Assembly: GCA_905221615.1 (NCBI GenBank)
Contig: CAJNDT010001002.1
Coordinates: forward strand, 248,001-312,000
Source of the DNA: Symbiodinium sp. CCMP2592
Lineage: Eukaryota; Sar; Dinophyceae; Suessiales; Symbiodiniaceae
DNA: 64,000 bases
Reading direction: 5' to 3'
A program made the translations under genes and the position numbers. The stretch's first letter is position 1, and every line of letters begins with the position of its first letter. The notes under the pieces are model-generated. The model was not told where the DNA came from and made no database searches. It saw only the letters and a list, made by a program, of their open reading frames with translations. Below, in pieces: positions 21,748 to 32,975 of the stretch.

Positions 21748-22145
21748 GTTCGCAGCTTAGGAGCTTTCCAGCGGCTTGGCGACTGTTGCGCTTTACCAAT
21801 CGATGGCAAGCCAGATCATCGTCATCACAACCGTGGCGGTGATTGTGATTGTCATCTTGCTGTTGTTCATCGTCGTCCCCCGTCATCATCCGTCATCACC
21901 TCATCATAATCACCTCCAGGATCAACTTCGCCGTGAGGCTGATTACGCGAATCGCCTGTATCTTCATCACTTTCTGGCTTTCGAAATTGAAGGCATTGTC
22001 ATCATGACCATCTTCATCATCGTTACCTCTATGTTCTCGTCATCCTGCCATGACACGCAGCATTACCGACATGCCGCCACCACCAGCAGCAGCTTTCTCC
22101 TGTGGACGCCTGACATGGCTGATGGGTTGTGCTGGCCGGGTGCAG

Positions 22146-22207
22146 GTCGAACACGTTGACATCAAGCGCCTTCCCGATGGCACATCGCGAGGTTTCGCCT
22201 TCATCAA
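22146..22207 (+). CDS. RRM protein, exon with RNP1
   Basis: Encodes VEHVDIKRLPDGTSRGFAFI, which is strand 2 followed by the RNP1 box (RGFAFIK). The exon ends two bases into the Lys codon at a GC donor (22208-22209). Joined to 24722 the frame continues FIK-FADTEAVDKVIE, a canonical RNP1 to helix 2 transition. Confidence 0.75.
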
Positions 22208-22439
22208 GCGGCAGACTCAGACCATGGCTTTGATAATGACGACCTCGATTATAATACTGTCTGTAATGGTGCTGCTGATAATCAACTTACTACTCATACT
22301 AGTCACCACGCACTGACTACTGACAACTGTCTACTTACTTGTGACTACTTACGACTTACTATTTACTACTTACTACTTGCTACTTGCTACTTACTACGTA
22401 GTACTACTGACTGCTGACTGCTCCTACGCCTACCGCTGC

Positions 22440-23068
22440 CGCTACTTCTAGTGGTGCGAGTGCGAGTGAGAGTTCGAGTGCGAGCACGAGTGCGAATGCT
22501 ACTAGTAGTGCTAGTGCTAGTGCCAGTGCTACTGCTGCTGCTGCTGCTACTGCTGCTGCTGCTGCTACTGCTGCTGCTGCTACTGCTGCTGCTGCTGCTA
22601 CTGCTACCACCACTACCACCACTACCACCACTACCACCACTACCACCACTACCACCACTCCCACCACTAACACCACTACCACCACCACCACCACCACCCC
22701 CACCACCACCAGCACTACCAGCACTACCAGCACTACCAGCACCGCCAGCACCACCAGCACTACCAGCACTACCAGCACTACCAGCACTACCAGAACTACC
22801 AGCACTACCAGAACTACCAGCACTGCCAGCACTGCCAGCACTGCTAGCACTACCAGCACTACCAGAACTACCAGCACTACCATCACAACCACCCCACCAC
22901 CGCCACTATCACCACTACGGCCACTACCACCACTACAACCACAACCAGCACTGCCACGGCTACCACCACTACCACCACTATCATTACCACAACGACGACA
23001 ACAGCAACAATTACAATGTCAGTCATAATCACAGTTTACCATCACCACCACCACCACCACCACTGCCC

Positions 23069-23101
<33 letters not shown>

Positions 23102-23106
23102 TTGTG
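22440..23106 (+). repeat. compound triplet array (CTG/CTA, ACC, AGCACT)
   Basis: GCGAGT words, then CTGCTGCTA units (22520-22610), ACCACT (22610-22700), ACCAGCACT nonamers (22705-22880) and CACCACTA degenerate repeats. It lies inside the RRM intron. Open frames of poly-Val, Leu or Pro on either strand are repeat translations. Confidence 0.95.
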
Positions 23107-24143
23107 ACTTGTAGATTCTTTAGTCCCCGCAGAGTTACAGGTTTGCCAGGTGGGTGACAAAAACTACTGCTGCTGCTACTTCCAGTATTAGTACTAGTAC
23201 TAGTACAGCCACTACCACCACTATTGCAACTACAACTACTGGGCACAACAGGGGACCCACCCTTTTAGAGCAATAGGAATTCGTGTTGCTTGTTGCAAGT
23301 GTGGAAATTGTTGGCCAAAACCGCAGGATTCCTCGCTTGAATGGCTTGCATTGTGGTGTTGCTGACTCCATTTTTTTGGGCACCAGCTCCGGCCCCCGAA
23401 AGTACGGTTCTTAGTGTCAAAACTGGCGTTGTGGACCCGGCCGCGCATTCTTTTCTTCGTTTGATGGAAGTGTGCAAGTGTGGCCGGAAAGTATGTTGTT
23501 GGGGCTTAAACTGTTGTTTGGGAGCTCGCAGAGACCGCACTTTTGTCTTCAAGCTCGACGCAGAAGAAGCTTCTGAACGCTGCAAATACCATGCAGAACA
23601 GGTGCTGCCAAAATGGTTTTACACTCGGAAAACCTGAAGCGCAACATCTTATAAACATCAAAAACAAAGATGCCAGCTGTACGTGGAAGGGGCTCGCTAA
23701 CACCACCCCTAAAGCCCAGACCTCAGCGCAGGAGGGTCTGTTTTTGAAGCAGTGTGTGGTGTGTGCGGTCGCGAGGGTGTGGAGATATCGTTCGAAATGC
23801 CCGCGAAACAATGTCGTCAGCATCCCCGAAACAAGCTTCCCCTCATCCAAGTTCGAGTTTTCGCAGAAAGCCCTCCGAAATCCCAAGGTCGAGTTCACAA
23901 GGTCCAGAAGTAGATTTGGTGGCTATATAAGATGGCCCGACATCACGAAAGTACTGTAACTCCCGAGTAAACAGCCCTTCTGGAGATATTGTTCGGGGTG
24001 TCTGCGTAACAATGTCGCCATCATCCCCCCCCTCCCCCCGCTCCCAAACCGATCCAAAATGTGTCTGAAAGCATCCATCATCATCTTCTGATCATCTTCC
24101 TCAAACATGCTAAGAAGGTGGGTCCGGCAAGCGGTGCCTGCCA

Positions 24144-24146
<3 letters not shown>

Positions 24147-24181
<35 letters not shown>

Positions 24182-24204
24182 CACGACTAGTACTAGTACC
24201 ACTT

Positions 24205-24244
<40 letters not shown>

Positions 24245-24299
24245 CACTCTACTGCTACACTACTACTATACTACAACAACAACAACTACTACTACCACG

Positions 24300-24363
<64 letters not shown>

Positions 24364-24368
24364 TTGCT
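24147..24368 (+). repeat. (CTA)n triplet array
   Basis: Long CTA/TAC runs with a few CCA or CGA interruptions, inside the RRM intron. Confidence 0.97.
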
Positions 24369-24721
24369 ACTACTATGACGAACTGTTACTAGGAAACGCA
24401 AAATCACAATAGCGATAACAACAAAAAGAACCGTTGTATGATTTGTGTTGATGCTCACCGTAGATCTAGTAAGCTTTTTTTCTCATAGTCACAACCACAA
24501 TCGCAATTGCAATCACGATCACAATACCAAAAAAAGTAGCAACAACAGCAACAAGAACTATAACAGTAAAAACAATAGTCTCAATATTCACGACAACAGC
24601 AGCAGTAAACACAATAATAGTCCATCGATAAGCGGAGACGAGAGCAGCTGAATAGATGGATGGGTAGGTGGATACAGACAAAAGGGCCTCGGACGACGAT
24701 CGAGATTGCAGAAGAACCGAG

Positions 24722-24758
24722 GTTCGCCGACACAGAGGCAGTGGACAAGGTCATCGAG
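24722..24758 (+). CDS. RRM protein, exon encoding helix 2
   Basis: 37 bases after CCGAG encode FADTEAVDKVIE and end at GTGCAG. This is the typical second helix of an RRM following RNP1, and the phase with exon 22146-22207 is perfect. The intron between them is about 2.5 kb, mostly triplet repeats. The last strand (DGRxVxVK-type) was not found in the remaining window. Confidence 0.7.
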
Positions 24759-25059
24759 GTGCAGACCGCGATGGCTTTGGGTTTCGGGTTCGGCCTGCTT
24801 TGGCCGATCGCGCTTTTTTTTTTGACTCTGCTGCAGGGGTTCAGGGTTCCTTTCAAGATTCCCTTGGTTCTTCGTGTTGCTGCGATGCAAGTTCTGGAAC
24901 GTGATCAAACATCCTGAGCACGGTGTGCATGCATTGCTTTGGTCTTAGAAGTGCTAGAAGCACCAGTAACCCTAGGAGAACTGCAGCAATGAATTATGAG
25001 CACAATCACCAGAATGACGTTTGCACTAGCCATACCAGCAGTGGCAGTATCGCGGTCGT

Positions 25060-25880
25060 AGTGATCTCACGCCAGCGGCATGAGCAGAAGCAGCAGGTGA
25101 AAGCAGCAGCAGTGGCAGCAGCAGTAGCAGCAATAAAGTAGCCGCAGCGCACGCAGGGAGCGCCAGCAGGAGTCTCAACACTATCCCAACACAGGTAGTA
25201 GCGCGGGCAACGGCAGCAGCAGGAGCATCAGGAGTATCAGGAGTACCAGGAGTATCAGGAGCAGGAGCGGGATAGCGGTAAGAGCAGCAGGAGTAGGAGT
25301 CGGAGTTCGAGCTGCAGTGGCAGTAGCAGCGGACAGGAGCAGGACTAGTGTAGTGGTGGTAGCAAATTCAGTCGGGGGGTGGCAGAGGCGGTTTCAGTCG
25401 GGTGGCAGCGACAGTGGCAGCGGTTATGGTTGTGGTGGTGGTGATGGTGGTCATGGCGGTGGAAGTGGTCGTGCAGTGGTAGTCAGAGTCACAGAGGCAG
25501 TGCTAGTGCCAGCAACAGAGGTAAATCGTTCACGTGGTAGTGGTGGTGGCAGTGGCTGTGGAGTGGCAGTGGCAGTGGCAGCGGCAGCGGCAGCTGCAGT
25601 AGTAGTGGTAGTCATAGTGGTAGTGGTAGTGCTCGGTGTCGGGGTGGGGGTGACGGTCGAGGTTGGGGTGGGGGGAGTGGTGGTGGCGGTATGGTTGTAG
25701 TGGTGGAGCGGAAGTGGAAGCAAGAAGTGGGACTGGGAGCAGTAGCGTAGTCGTCGTCGTAGTGGTAGCAGCAGCAGCGGCAGTGACAGCAGCAGCAGCG
25801 GCAGGAGTAGTAGTAGTAGAAGAAGAAGAAGTACTGGTAGTGGTAGTGGCAGTGGTAGTGGCAGTGGCAGTGGTAGTAGT

Positions 25881-25941
<61 letters not shown>

Positions 25942-25970
25942 CAGTAGTGGTAGTAGTAGTAGTAGTAGTC

Positions 25971-26010
<40 letters not shown>

Positions 26011-26025
26011 TAGTAGTAGTAGCAG

Positions 26026-26093
<68 letters not shown>

Positions 26094-26190
26094 TTTGCAG
26101 CAGTAGAAGTCGTCGTCGTCGCAGTAGTGGTAGCTGTAGCGCTAGAGGTGGTAGCAGTAGCAGTAGCAGTATCAAGCGAAGAGCACGTAG
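25060..26190 (+). repeat. AGC/AGT/GTGG triplet arrays, (TAG)n core
   Basis: GCAGCAGTA units, then GTGGCA and GGTGGT units, then an almost pure TAG array (about 25876-26094). The TAG core is the reverse complement of the CTA array at 24147. No gene is supported within. Confidence 0.95.
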
Positions 26191-26892
26191 CGAATGCAAT
26201 CAGACTAGTGCAGCAACGCGAGTAGTCAGAGCGCTTAGAGGACACGAGGATCAACGGCTGCAGAAGTATTAGCGGCATCGCTGGTAGGAACGGCCGCAAC
26301 TGCAAAAATATAGTGCCACAGAGATCCACACATATTGTAAGACTTGCAGCTAGTGTAGGGTAGCGATGCAATTGTGGACCCTTCCATTTCGAAGCCAGGC
26401 TCATGCAAAGCACATGATCGACAACAAGATACTTGGCTCTGTTGGTTTTAGCTTCGTTCTTGCAGTCGATGGAAGCTGTGGCATGAATGGTTTTTGTAGC
26501 CATTTTTTTGCTAGCTGCTAGTTTTTGCCGCGATTCGACGACGACGACAGCCACAACTGCCACTGCTACTGTTACTGCTACGGCGACCACTGCTACTGCT
26601 ACTTTGCTACTAGAAACACTGCAACGACGATGACGACGGCCAGGGACATCACCGACGATTGCAGCATCCAGAGGTGTGTCACCAATCGAACATCTCGCTC
26701 CGGATTCCGAGGTGGGTCGAGGTGAAGAAGCACGATGGTGTGGCCGCATCGGTCCGTTTCCCAAAGCTTTGGGGCCCTTCACTCTCCAGAGTGGGTTTGG
26801 TACGTCTGCTTCCAAACACCCAACTCTCAGCCGTCTGGGCTCACTTCGGTAGGCTGCAGCTGCAGAGGTCAGCAGCTTGAACAACGCTTGCC
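26191..26892. other. region upstream of the P450
   Basis: Single-copy-looking sequence with a short CGACGA/CTGCTA stretch near 26530-26640. No promoter element can be recognised. Confidence 0.3.
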
Positions 26893-28698
26893 ATGAGTCT
26901 GTCGGTGATGAAAAACTGGGATTCCAGACGTTGGGAGGCAACTGTTGGCATTTCATGCGTGGCTTTGGGTCTCGCTTCAGCTACAGTGGCTGCGCTCTGG
27001 CAGCGTCAGCCCAAAGGATGCAGCGCGATCAGTGGGGAGGGTCTTTTGGGCGTGCTGCCCAGGCTTTGGGCGGCAATCCGAAAGCACAATTTCCTGGATG
27101 AGGTCACGCAGATGCATGAGCAAGAGGGTAACACGATCTTCCTGCAGTTTGGTATACTCCGGTTCTTCGTAACGCCATTGGTCATAACTCGTGATGCCCG
27201 AAATGTCGAGTACATGCTTAAGCAGAACTTCAACAATTTCCCCAAGGGTGAGTTTTTCAATTCCATCGCTCACGACCTGCTTGGGAATGGCATATTCAAC
27301 GTAGATGGTGAGGACTGGGTCATGCAGAGAAAGACAGCCTCGCTAATGTTCACGGCCAACCGCTTCAAAAATCACATTTGGAGAGTCGTCCAGAAGAATT
27401 GTGGCAAGGTCTTGGACTTGCTGCGAGCTTCAGATGGGGACGTGGACATGTTCAATATCCTGAATCGTTTCACGCTGGATTCAATCGGGGAAATCGGCTT
27501 CGGAGCATCCGTCGGATCCTTGGAAAATGCCGACTCGCCGTTCCTTACCTCTTTCGACGAGGCCCAGCGGAGCTTGTTCTGGCGCTTTATGCTTCCAGGC
27601 TGGCGTCTTCTGAGGTTCCTTGGGCTGGGTTTCGAGCGAAAGGCCAAGATCCACTTCAAGATCTTGAAAGAGTACAGCCGACAGATCATTCTCGAGCTTT
27701 CGCAGAATCTCGATACTGAAGCTGGGGACAGCTTCCTTGGCCTGTTCATGAAGAGTGACCCCTCGCTGTCCGCAGAATTCTTGACTGACATGGTCTTGAA
27801 CTTCCTCATCGCGGGGAGGGACACCACTGCGCAGGCCATGTCCTGGTGCTTGTTTCTGCTGATGCAGTCGGAAAGGGTTCAAGAGAAGGTCCGCAGCGAG
27901 ATCTCTGAAGTTTGTGGTGCCGAGGGCTTAGACTATGAGAAGCTCAACAAGCTTCGGTACCTGGACGCTACCCTGCGGGAAAGCCTGAGGCTCTACCCAT
28001 CGGTGCCCTTAGATGCCAAGTTCGTGGCCAGTGCCGACACACTGCCCGACGGGACTCGTGTTCCAAGAGGAGCCGCCTTGTGCCTCGGTTCTTGTCAAGG
28101 GTTTTATTTAAGTTACCATGATCGGGATCTATAATAAATAGCAGGGTTTCATGATTCTGGTAACTTAAAAAACTTAAAAAAATGGTAACTCGAATTATTA
28201 TGATAACTTGAATTATTATGGTAACTTAAATTGTTATGGTAACTTAAATTATAATGGTAACTTAACTTAAGTCCCTTAGCAAGAACCCAGGATCTACATG
28301 TCCTATGCCATGGGCCGATCGAAGGAGATCTGGGGCTCCGATGCCTCTGACTTTCGCCCCGAGAGATGGCTCGAGCTCGAGACGAAGTCGCCCTACGAAA
28401 ACCCGGTGTTCCATGCAGGACCCAAAACATAATAGAAGGATAATATATATATATATATATATCAAAAGTATATAGATAGATTAGTATAGTATATAATGTA
28501 CAATCATCAGTGTTCCATGCAGGGCCACGAGAATGCCTTGGAAAGCGCCTGGCGATGGTGGAGATGAAGGGCATGCTGTGCGCACTCATCGGGAATTTCA
28601 ACTTCCGTCTTGCAGTGGCGCCGGAAACCATTCTACCAGATGCGCAGCTCACGATTGGAATGTCATCTGGCTTGAGGTGTCACGTGGAACCGCTCTGA
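26893..28698 (+). CDS. cytochrome P450, CYP86/CYP704/CYP4-like, three exons
   Basis: Exons 26893-28079, 28291-28418 and 28523-28698 join to 496 residues, the normal P450 length. An N-terminal hydrophobic anchor (about residues 17-36) predicts ER membrane attachment. The I-helix has AGRDTTAQ (about 306), the K-helix ESLRLYP (ExxR, about 362), then FRPERW, and the haem loop HAGPRECLGKRLA with Cys443 as the iron ligand. SYAMGR before the PERF region and AGRDTTA are typical of the clan with fatty-acid omega-hydroxylases (CYP86, CYP94, CYP704), so hydroxylation of a lipid is likely; the substrate is inferred. Reading the first exon past its GT donor leads to an early stop, and both introns must be removed to restore the PERF and haem regions. 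ATG at 26893 is the first before the anchor. Confidence 0.93.
28080..28290 (+). mobile_element. P450 intron 1, introner-like element with terminal inverted repeats
   Basis: A GT-AG intron of 211 bases. Its left end (28084-28122, beginning CTCGGTTCTTG) is an imperfect inverted repeat of its right end (28251-28290, ending CAAGAACCCAG), about 39 bases each. Between them lie five 18-bp units of ATGGTAACTTAAATTATT type (28182-28271). The AG acceptor is the last dinucleotide of the right inverted repeat. This is the structure of a small non-autonomous DNA element that acts as an intron. Confidence 0.8.
28419..28522 (+). other. P450 intron 2, GA-AG with 14-bp flanking direct repeat
   Basis: A 104-base AT-rich intron whose donor is GA (28419-28420) and acceptor AG (28521-28522). 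GTGTTCCATGCAGG occurs at 28406-28419 and again at 28510-28523, so the repeat covers the last exon bases and the intron 3' end. Only a splice at equivalent positions of the two copies restores the haem-binding loop. Confidence 0.85.
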
Positions 28699-29073
28699 GA
28701 CAGACGTGTTTCCAGCTGCTGCCAGCTGGCCAACTGGCCGTTTAATTGATTTGTTGTGCAGACGTTATTTTGCATTGTTTGTTTTCTTAGTTCGTGTAGC
28801 GTTCGTCAGCTTGTGTCGGCGCGCCCTTAGGGCTGCAGTGCCGGCATTTTGATGCCTCGCATTGCAGCCTTTTTTTGCGAACCCCCGGCATCGGTACCTT
28901 TCGCATAAAATCTTCAGACCGTTGCCGTAATGCCTGCCTAGACATGTCTTCGCGTGAGCGTCAGCTTTGCCCCAAGAGCTCAACAGCTCCCTGAAGAAGT
29001 TCCGAGGGCCTAAACCCCAAACCCGAAACCCATCCATGCTTTTTCGCAGGCTGGAATAACTGAGTCCATCGCC
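28699..29073. other. intergenic spacer after P450
   Basis: No gene seen; contains CCTAAACCCCAAACCCG telomere-like words near 29010. No polyadenylation signal is recognisable. Confidence 0.4.
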
Positions 29074-29175
29074 ATGACCAAGAAGAAGGCCCCGGCAGCC
29101 CTGGCGGCATCGGGCTGCTCAGACGGGCGTCAGCTTCAGAAGGGGCCCAGCCTTCACAAGAACAGCATCTCCCTG
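29074..29175 (+). CDS. possible first exon of coiled-coil gene
   Basis: ATG followed by MTKKKAPAALAASG and QLQKGPSLHKNSIS, ending at a GT (29176-29177) after 34 codons. The Lys/Ala-rich start looks like a soluble protein N-terminus. Confidence 0.45.
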
Positions 29176-29309
29176 GTACTGTACCTACCAGTTCACATCC
29201 TCTGTCGGTGTAGAGCTCTAGTTTTGCATTTTCACCGCATGCCGATCTGCTCATCCATCTGTCTGTCTATTTGAGTATCAACCTCTCTGTCTATCTATGG
29301 CTACATGCT

Positions 29310-29515
29310 GGAAAACATATGTATGTATGTATGTATGTACAGTATGTATGTATGTATGTATGTATGTATGTATGTATGTGTGTATATGTATATATATATA
29401 TATATATCTATACACAAATATTTACATATGTATATGTGCCAAAAGCACAGTCTAAAAACCCTGAGTTTTCAGGGTTGAAGGGTTTAGGGTTTAAAGGGTT
29501 TTGGGTGCATGCAGA
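29310..29515 (+). repeat. (TATG)n, (TA)n and telomere-like tract
   Basis: TATG units at about 29318-29385 and a TA run to 29408, followed by AAACCCTGAG, then GGGTTTAGGGTTTAAAGGG near 29475-29510. Confidence 0.9.
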
Positions 29516-29521
29516 GATAGG

Positions 29522-29579
29522 TAGTTCCAGTTGCTTGGCTCGCTAGCGTTAGTTAGTTCCAGTTGCTTGGCTCGCTAGC
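29522..29579 (+). repeat. 26-bp direct duplication
   Basis: TAGTTCCAGTTGCTTGGCTC begins both copies (29522-29547 and 29554-29579), six bases apart. Confidence 0.95.
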
Positions 29580-29718
29580 ATTTGGAACCTCAGTCAGCAG
29601 AACTGAGCTTCAAAGCAGACTCGCTGGCTGACACCAAGAGCCCAGCTGCAAAAAGAAGAGTTAGGGTACAAAGCCGCGCGCCCCGAATCGGGCTAGACCG
29701 AGCAGTGCAGCAGACAAG

Positions 29719-29841
29719 GGTGAGCACCGGACCCCAAGACCCGCAAAACGCCGGATCCAGCGCGATGCCGCTTCGAGCGCTCGGCCATGGTGCGCTGCAC
29801 GGTTCATGGCGCTGGAGACGTCCATCGAGGAGCTGACCCAG
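29719..29841 (+). CDS. exon candidate, coiled-coil locus
   Basis: The open frame includes RIQRDAASSARPW and ARFMALETSIEELTQ, ending at a GC donor after CCCAG. A preceding segment at about 29598-29658 (LSFKADSLADTKSPAAKRR) may be another exon. Confidence 0.4.
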
Positions 29842-30269
29842 GCATGAGAGCCGGATTCAGGGTTGGGGCTGGGGTCCGTACATGACTGGTCGATTTTAGC
29901 TATCCCAGTTGAATTAATTCCATGTTTGGGTGTCGAGTTCGTTGTTTTGTTGTTTTGTTCGGTTCCTGTGCGTCTTCATGCGTCCACATCTTCCGTTCAT
30001 TGAATCGGTGGTCACTCCCCCCAGATGCTGTTATGCTTTTTTCCTCGCCCTGTATTCACTTTAACAGAAAGCACCTTGCCATGTGGGAGGCACATAGGTA
30101 AGACCTGAACCCGAAACATCTGCAGCCGACCTGAACAGCCTGGCAGTCGGAGTTGCGAGAGGTGCCAAACCCGGAATCCCAAACCCTTGCCTTCTTCCAG
30201 CCAGAAGGAAAACCCAACCAGAAAGGACGGAGCCAGCATGACTACTGAAGACCCTAAGCCTATGCCACA

Positions 30270-30518
30270 GATCTCGAAGCGCGTGCCTCGCCTGGATTGT
30301 CCGAGTGTGAGCGCCAAGACCCATACCAGTCCTTGCCTGGCTCTTCCACCAGTAAGCAAGGCGCCGGGTTAAACTTCAGAAATCGCCAGGAGCTTCTCAC
30401 CCCGAAACCCCCAACCCCTCGACCCGAGCTGCAGGTGCTGCATTCACCGGAGGATCTTCGCGAGCTGCTGATTCGAAGCCTGGAAGCCTCCGAGGCTTCG
30501 GAAAAGTCACCTCGAGCT
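30270..30518 (+). CDS. exon candidate(s), SECERQ and PEDLRELL segment
   Basis: One frame stays open from about 30259 to 30543 and reads LEARASPGLSECERQ, later PRPELQVLHSPEDLRELL and SLEASEASEKS. An alternative reading splits it, with an exon 30201-30351 ending at GTAAGC and a second from 30390. The second half is the better supported. Confidence 0.4.
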
Positions 30519-30996
30519 GTCAATAAGACTGGGTTTCTGCTGTGATTGAGGTTGACTGCTGATGGTGAACCTTCGCCTGGTTTGTCGGAAGGTTCGAGGG
30601 CATCTAAATCAGGTACAGGGAGGTCTGCGATGAGTGTTCTCGATGCACCGGTAGTGGCAGAGGATGTTATATGTTTTTGGCACACCATCTGAGAGCTTTA
30701 GCCAGCCCGAAACTTATCACGGCTATGAAAAAAATCATAGCCTCCGTCTTGCCGCTCATGATGTCATGCTTGCCTATGCGTAGCATGCATACTTCGGTTG
30801 CGTTTCGACCACGTGCTTGGCTAGGCTCCCAAATCATCAGATCGGTTGTGCGAAGAAGGGCCTGTGACCAGCTTAGTAATGTATGATCCAGATGAAGGAA
30901 CCTTGGTTGTAGAGCCTGATTGAACTGCGATCGTTGGCAAGAACCGCTAGAGCACAACGAAGAAGATTCAAGGTGTATGTAATCAGGTTCCTACAG

Positions 30997-31061
30997 GTCG
31001 GCAGTCTTGCAGGCTCATGTTCAGAGCCTCGCCGCGGAGAATGCAGAGCTCGCCAAGGAGG
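30997..31061 (+). CDS. exon candidate, coiled coil
   Basis: After TCCTACAG it encodes AVLQAHVQSLAAENAELAKE, a clear heptad pattern, followed by a GA donor. Confidence 0.55.
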
Positions 31062-31405
31062 GACGCGGGATGGGAGGAAAATCTACATCTGGAGTCTAGA
31101 GCAAGCAGTGGTGAACTCCTGCAAAAGGGTTCTTGAGAGTCCTCACTGGGGTGCTCTGCGTCCCCCCCATATTTTTTGGAGCGGGAGTTCGGAGACAAAG
31201 CCCCAAAGCCCCAATCCTCGAATGCTGGCACGAGGCCCACCTCGACTCGCTGCAGTGCAGCGAGGCATGGCTGTCTGGGATTCGGCATAATTTGTTTTTG
31301 CTTCTGATCCTTGGCCTTTGGACTTAATGATGCTCATGACCTACGGTAGAAACAGGTCCTGCATACTAGATCAAACAGGAATCCGGCATTTTCGGGACCC
31401 GAAAG

Positions 31406-31483
31406 TTGTGCCGACCCTTCTGGCGGAGGAAGGGGCTGGAGTGGCTCTGCGTCGGGAGCTCCAGAGGCAGAAGGCCTTCAACG
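31406..31483 (+). CDS. exon candidate, coiled coil
   Basis: Encodes VPTLLAEEGAGVALRRELQR followed by QKAFN, up to a GT donor. Confidence 0.45.
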
Positions 31484-32168
31484 GTTGCTGAGGTTTTCAT
31501 GCTTCGGAATTTTGGGTGCAAGGTTAGGATGCCCTCAGTAAGTGTGGGGAACATGTTGTTTCGTTGTGGTAGCCTGGACTTTGCAGGGCTTTGGAGGCAC
31601 TTCCGCTTGCGAGGAGCTCTGCCGAGTGAGCTTCATAGTTCAAAGAGCTGCTGGAAGTAAGTGCCTTTGCACCTCTACGGTGCAAAATTGCGAGATACCG
31701 CCACAACCGTAAAAAGGCAGTGCTTGTAAATTTCAATCCCACCAAACCCCCAGCCGTTAATGTGCCTTTGAGTCCTGCGCCTAGCTGTGAGTGCTGAAAC
31801 GTGCTGCCCGTGTTCCATTAGAAAAACCAGGGTAAAATCTGAAATTAATTACCCCAGAAAACCCAAGCCCTAACATCCCATGCTTCCCTTCTGATAGGCC
31901 ACTGCAACGGAAACCGTGCACCCCCTAACTCGACATGCGAAGTGAGAGGCGCTGCAGGAGGCGGAGGTCCACGCTGTTCAGAGCGCCACTCTTCTGGTGC
32001 TAAAAGCAGGTTTTTACTTTCATGTTTTGGGGGGGAGGGTTTGGGTGAGAGGTTGCACGCTCCGTTTAGGTAGCAAGCTCTCTTTCCTCTGGTATGGTGA
32101 CCCTCGACATACGAGGGGCCTGCGGCTGTGGCAACGGTTTGTGCCAGCAAACAGTTCCTTGCTCACAG
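31484..32168. other. non-coding stretch between exon candidates
   Basis: AAACCCAAGCC and GGGTTTGGG telomere-like words, otherwise nothing supported. Confidence 0.4.
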
Positions 32169-32291
32169 GAGCTTGACTGGTCTGTTCGCTGCATCAAAGC
32201 GCTGGAGAACATGCACCAGTCCTTCGATGGGCTGCAGGCAGAGACCACAGCAAGAACGAGCTTGACTCATGCAGACTTGTTCAACCTGTCG
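32169..32291 (+). CDS. exon candidate, phase 0-0, 41 codons
   Basis: Between GCTCACAG and the near-consensus donor GTGTAAG it encodes ELDWSVRCIKALENMHQSF and DGLQAETTARTSLTHADLF. One of the strongest exons of the locus. Confidence 0.65.
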
Positions 32292-32849
32292 GTGTAAGTC
32301 TTCAGAACTGTAGAACTGTTAGGCGGGGCGGTGTTTTGACCCGCCGGAGCAGGCGACTCCAATACAGCGACGGCTGGAGGAAGAGCAGGCGAGCCTTCAG
32401 ATGCTCTGGTTCAAGTGGTCTTCTCCTTTGTGTGTAGAGTATTCATGCTGACGATCACTTTTGCTCGATTACTTTTGGCCATGTCTCCTTGCTAGTATAT
32501 TGTGGTACTCCGATTGTGAGTGAGGCCCCGTTCTTCAGGCACGTGCAAGCGCAGGTGCGGGGGTTCAATACACAATCTTCTGCAGACGTGTCTTTCCTTA
32601 CGGAGGGGCCGGTCAAGTTTGTACTAGTCGTCCTTGCGCTCGTTTTCGTGTGGCTCTGGAATTTGCTACTTTGAGAGCACCGCATCTTCTGTTTAAAGCA
32701 GTTGCTTAGGATGGATCTGGATGCTGCGAAAGGCTGCGGTGCGGGGGGCCAGGGAAAGAGTTCGTGGCAGCCTTGGCATAACGTCACGTGGGGAGGTGCG
32801 GAGTTCGAATGATGCCCTTCGGCCGTAATTCAAGCGTGGTCAGCATTAG

Positions 32850-32975
32850 CAGTATTTTCGTAGTAGGAGTAGGAGTAAGAGTAGGCGTAGGAGCAGGAGT
32901 AGCAGTGGGAGTAGGAGGCAGCAGCAGCAGGAGGAGGATCATCAGGAGGAGGAGGAGGAGTGGTAGTGGTACTTG
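32850..32975 (+). repeat. GTAGGA/AGGAGG degenerate purine-rich repeat
   Basis: GTAGGAGTAAGA-type hexamers passing into AGGAGGAGG. Confidence 0.85.

Noticed and set aside
23545..23605. Exon-like segment LDAEEASERCKYHAEQ between AG and GT
   Set aside because: It lies inside the RRM intron 22208-24721, whose flanking exons join perfectly. It warns that single coiled-coil-like segments can arise by chance or decay.
22404..26225. Very long open frames of poly-Val, poly-Leu, poly-Pro or poly-Thr on both strands
   Set aside because: They are translations of triplet microsatellites in all frames and have no non-repetitive protein sequence.
32740..32830. TGGCATAACG and AGTTCGAATGA resembling tRNA A and B boxes
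   Set aside because: The B box lacks its final CC, spacing is poor and no cloverleaf can be folded.
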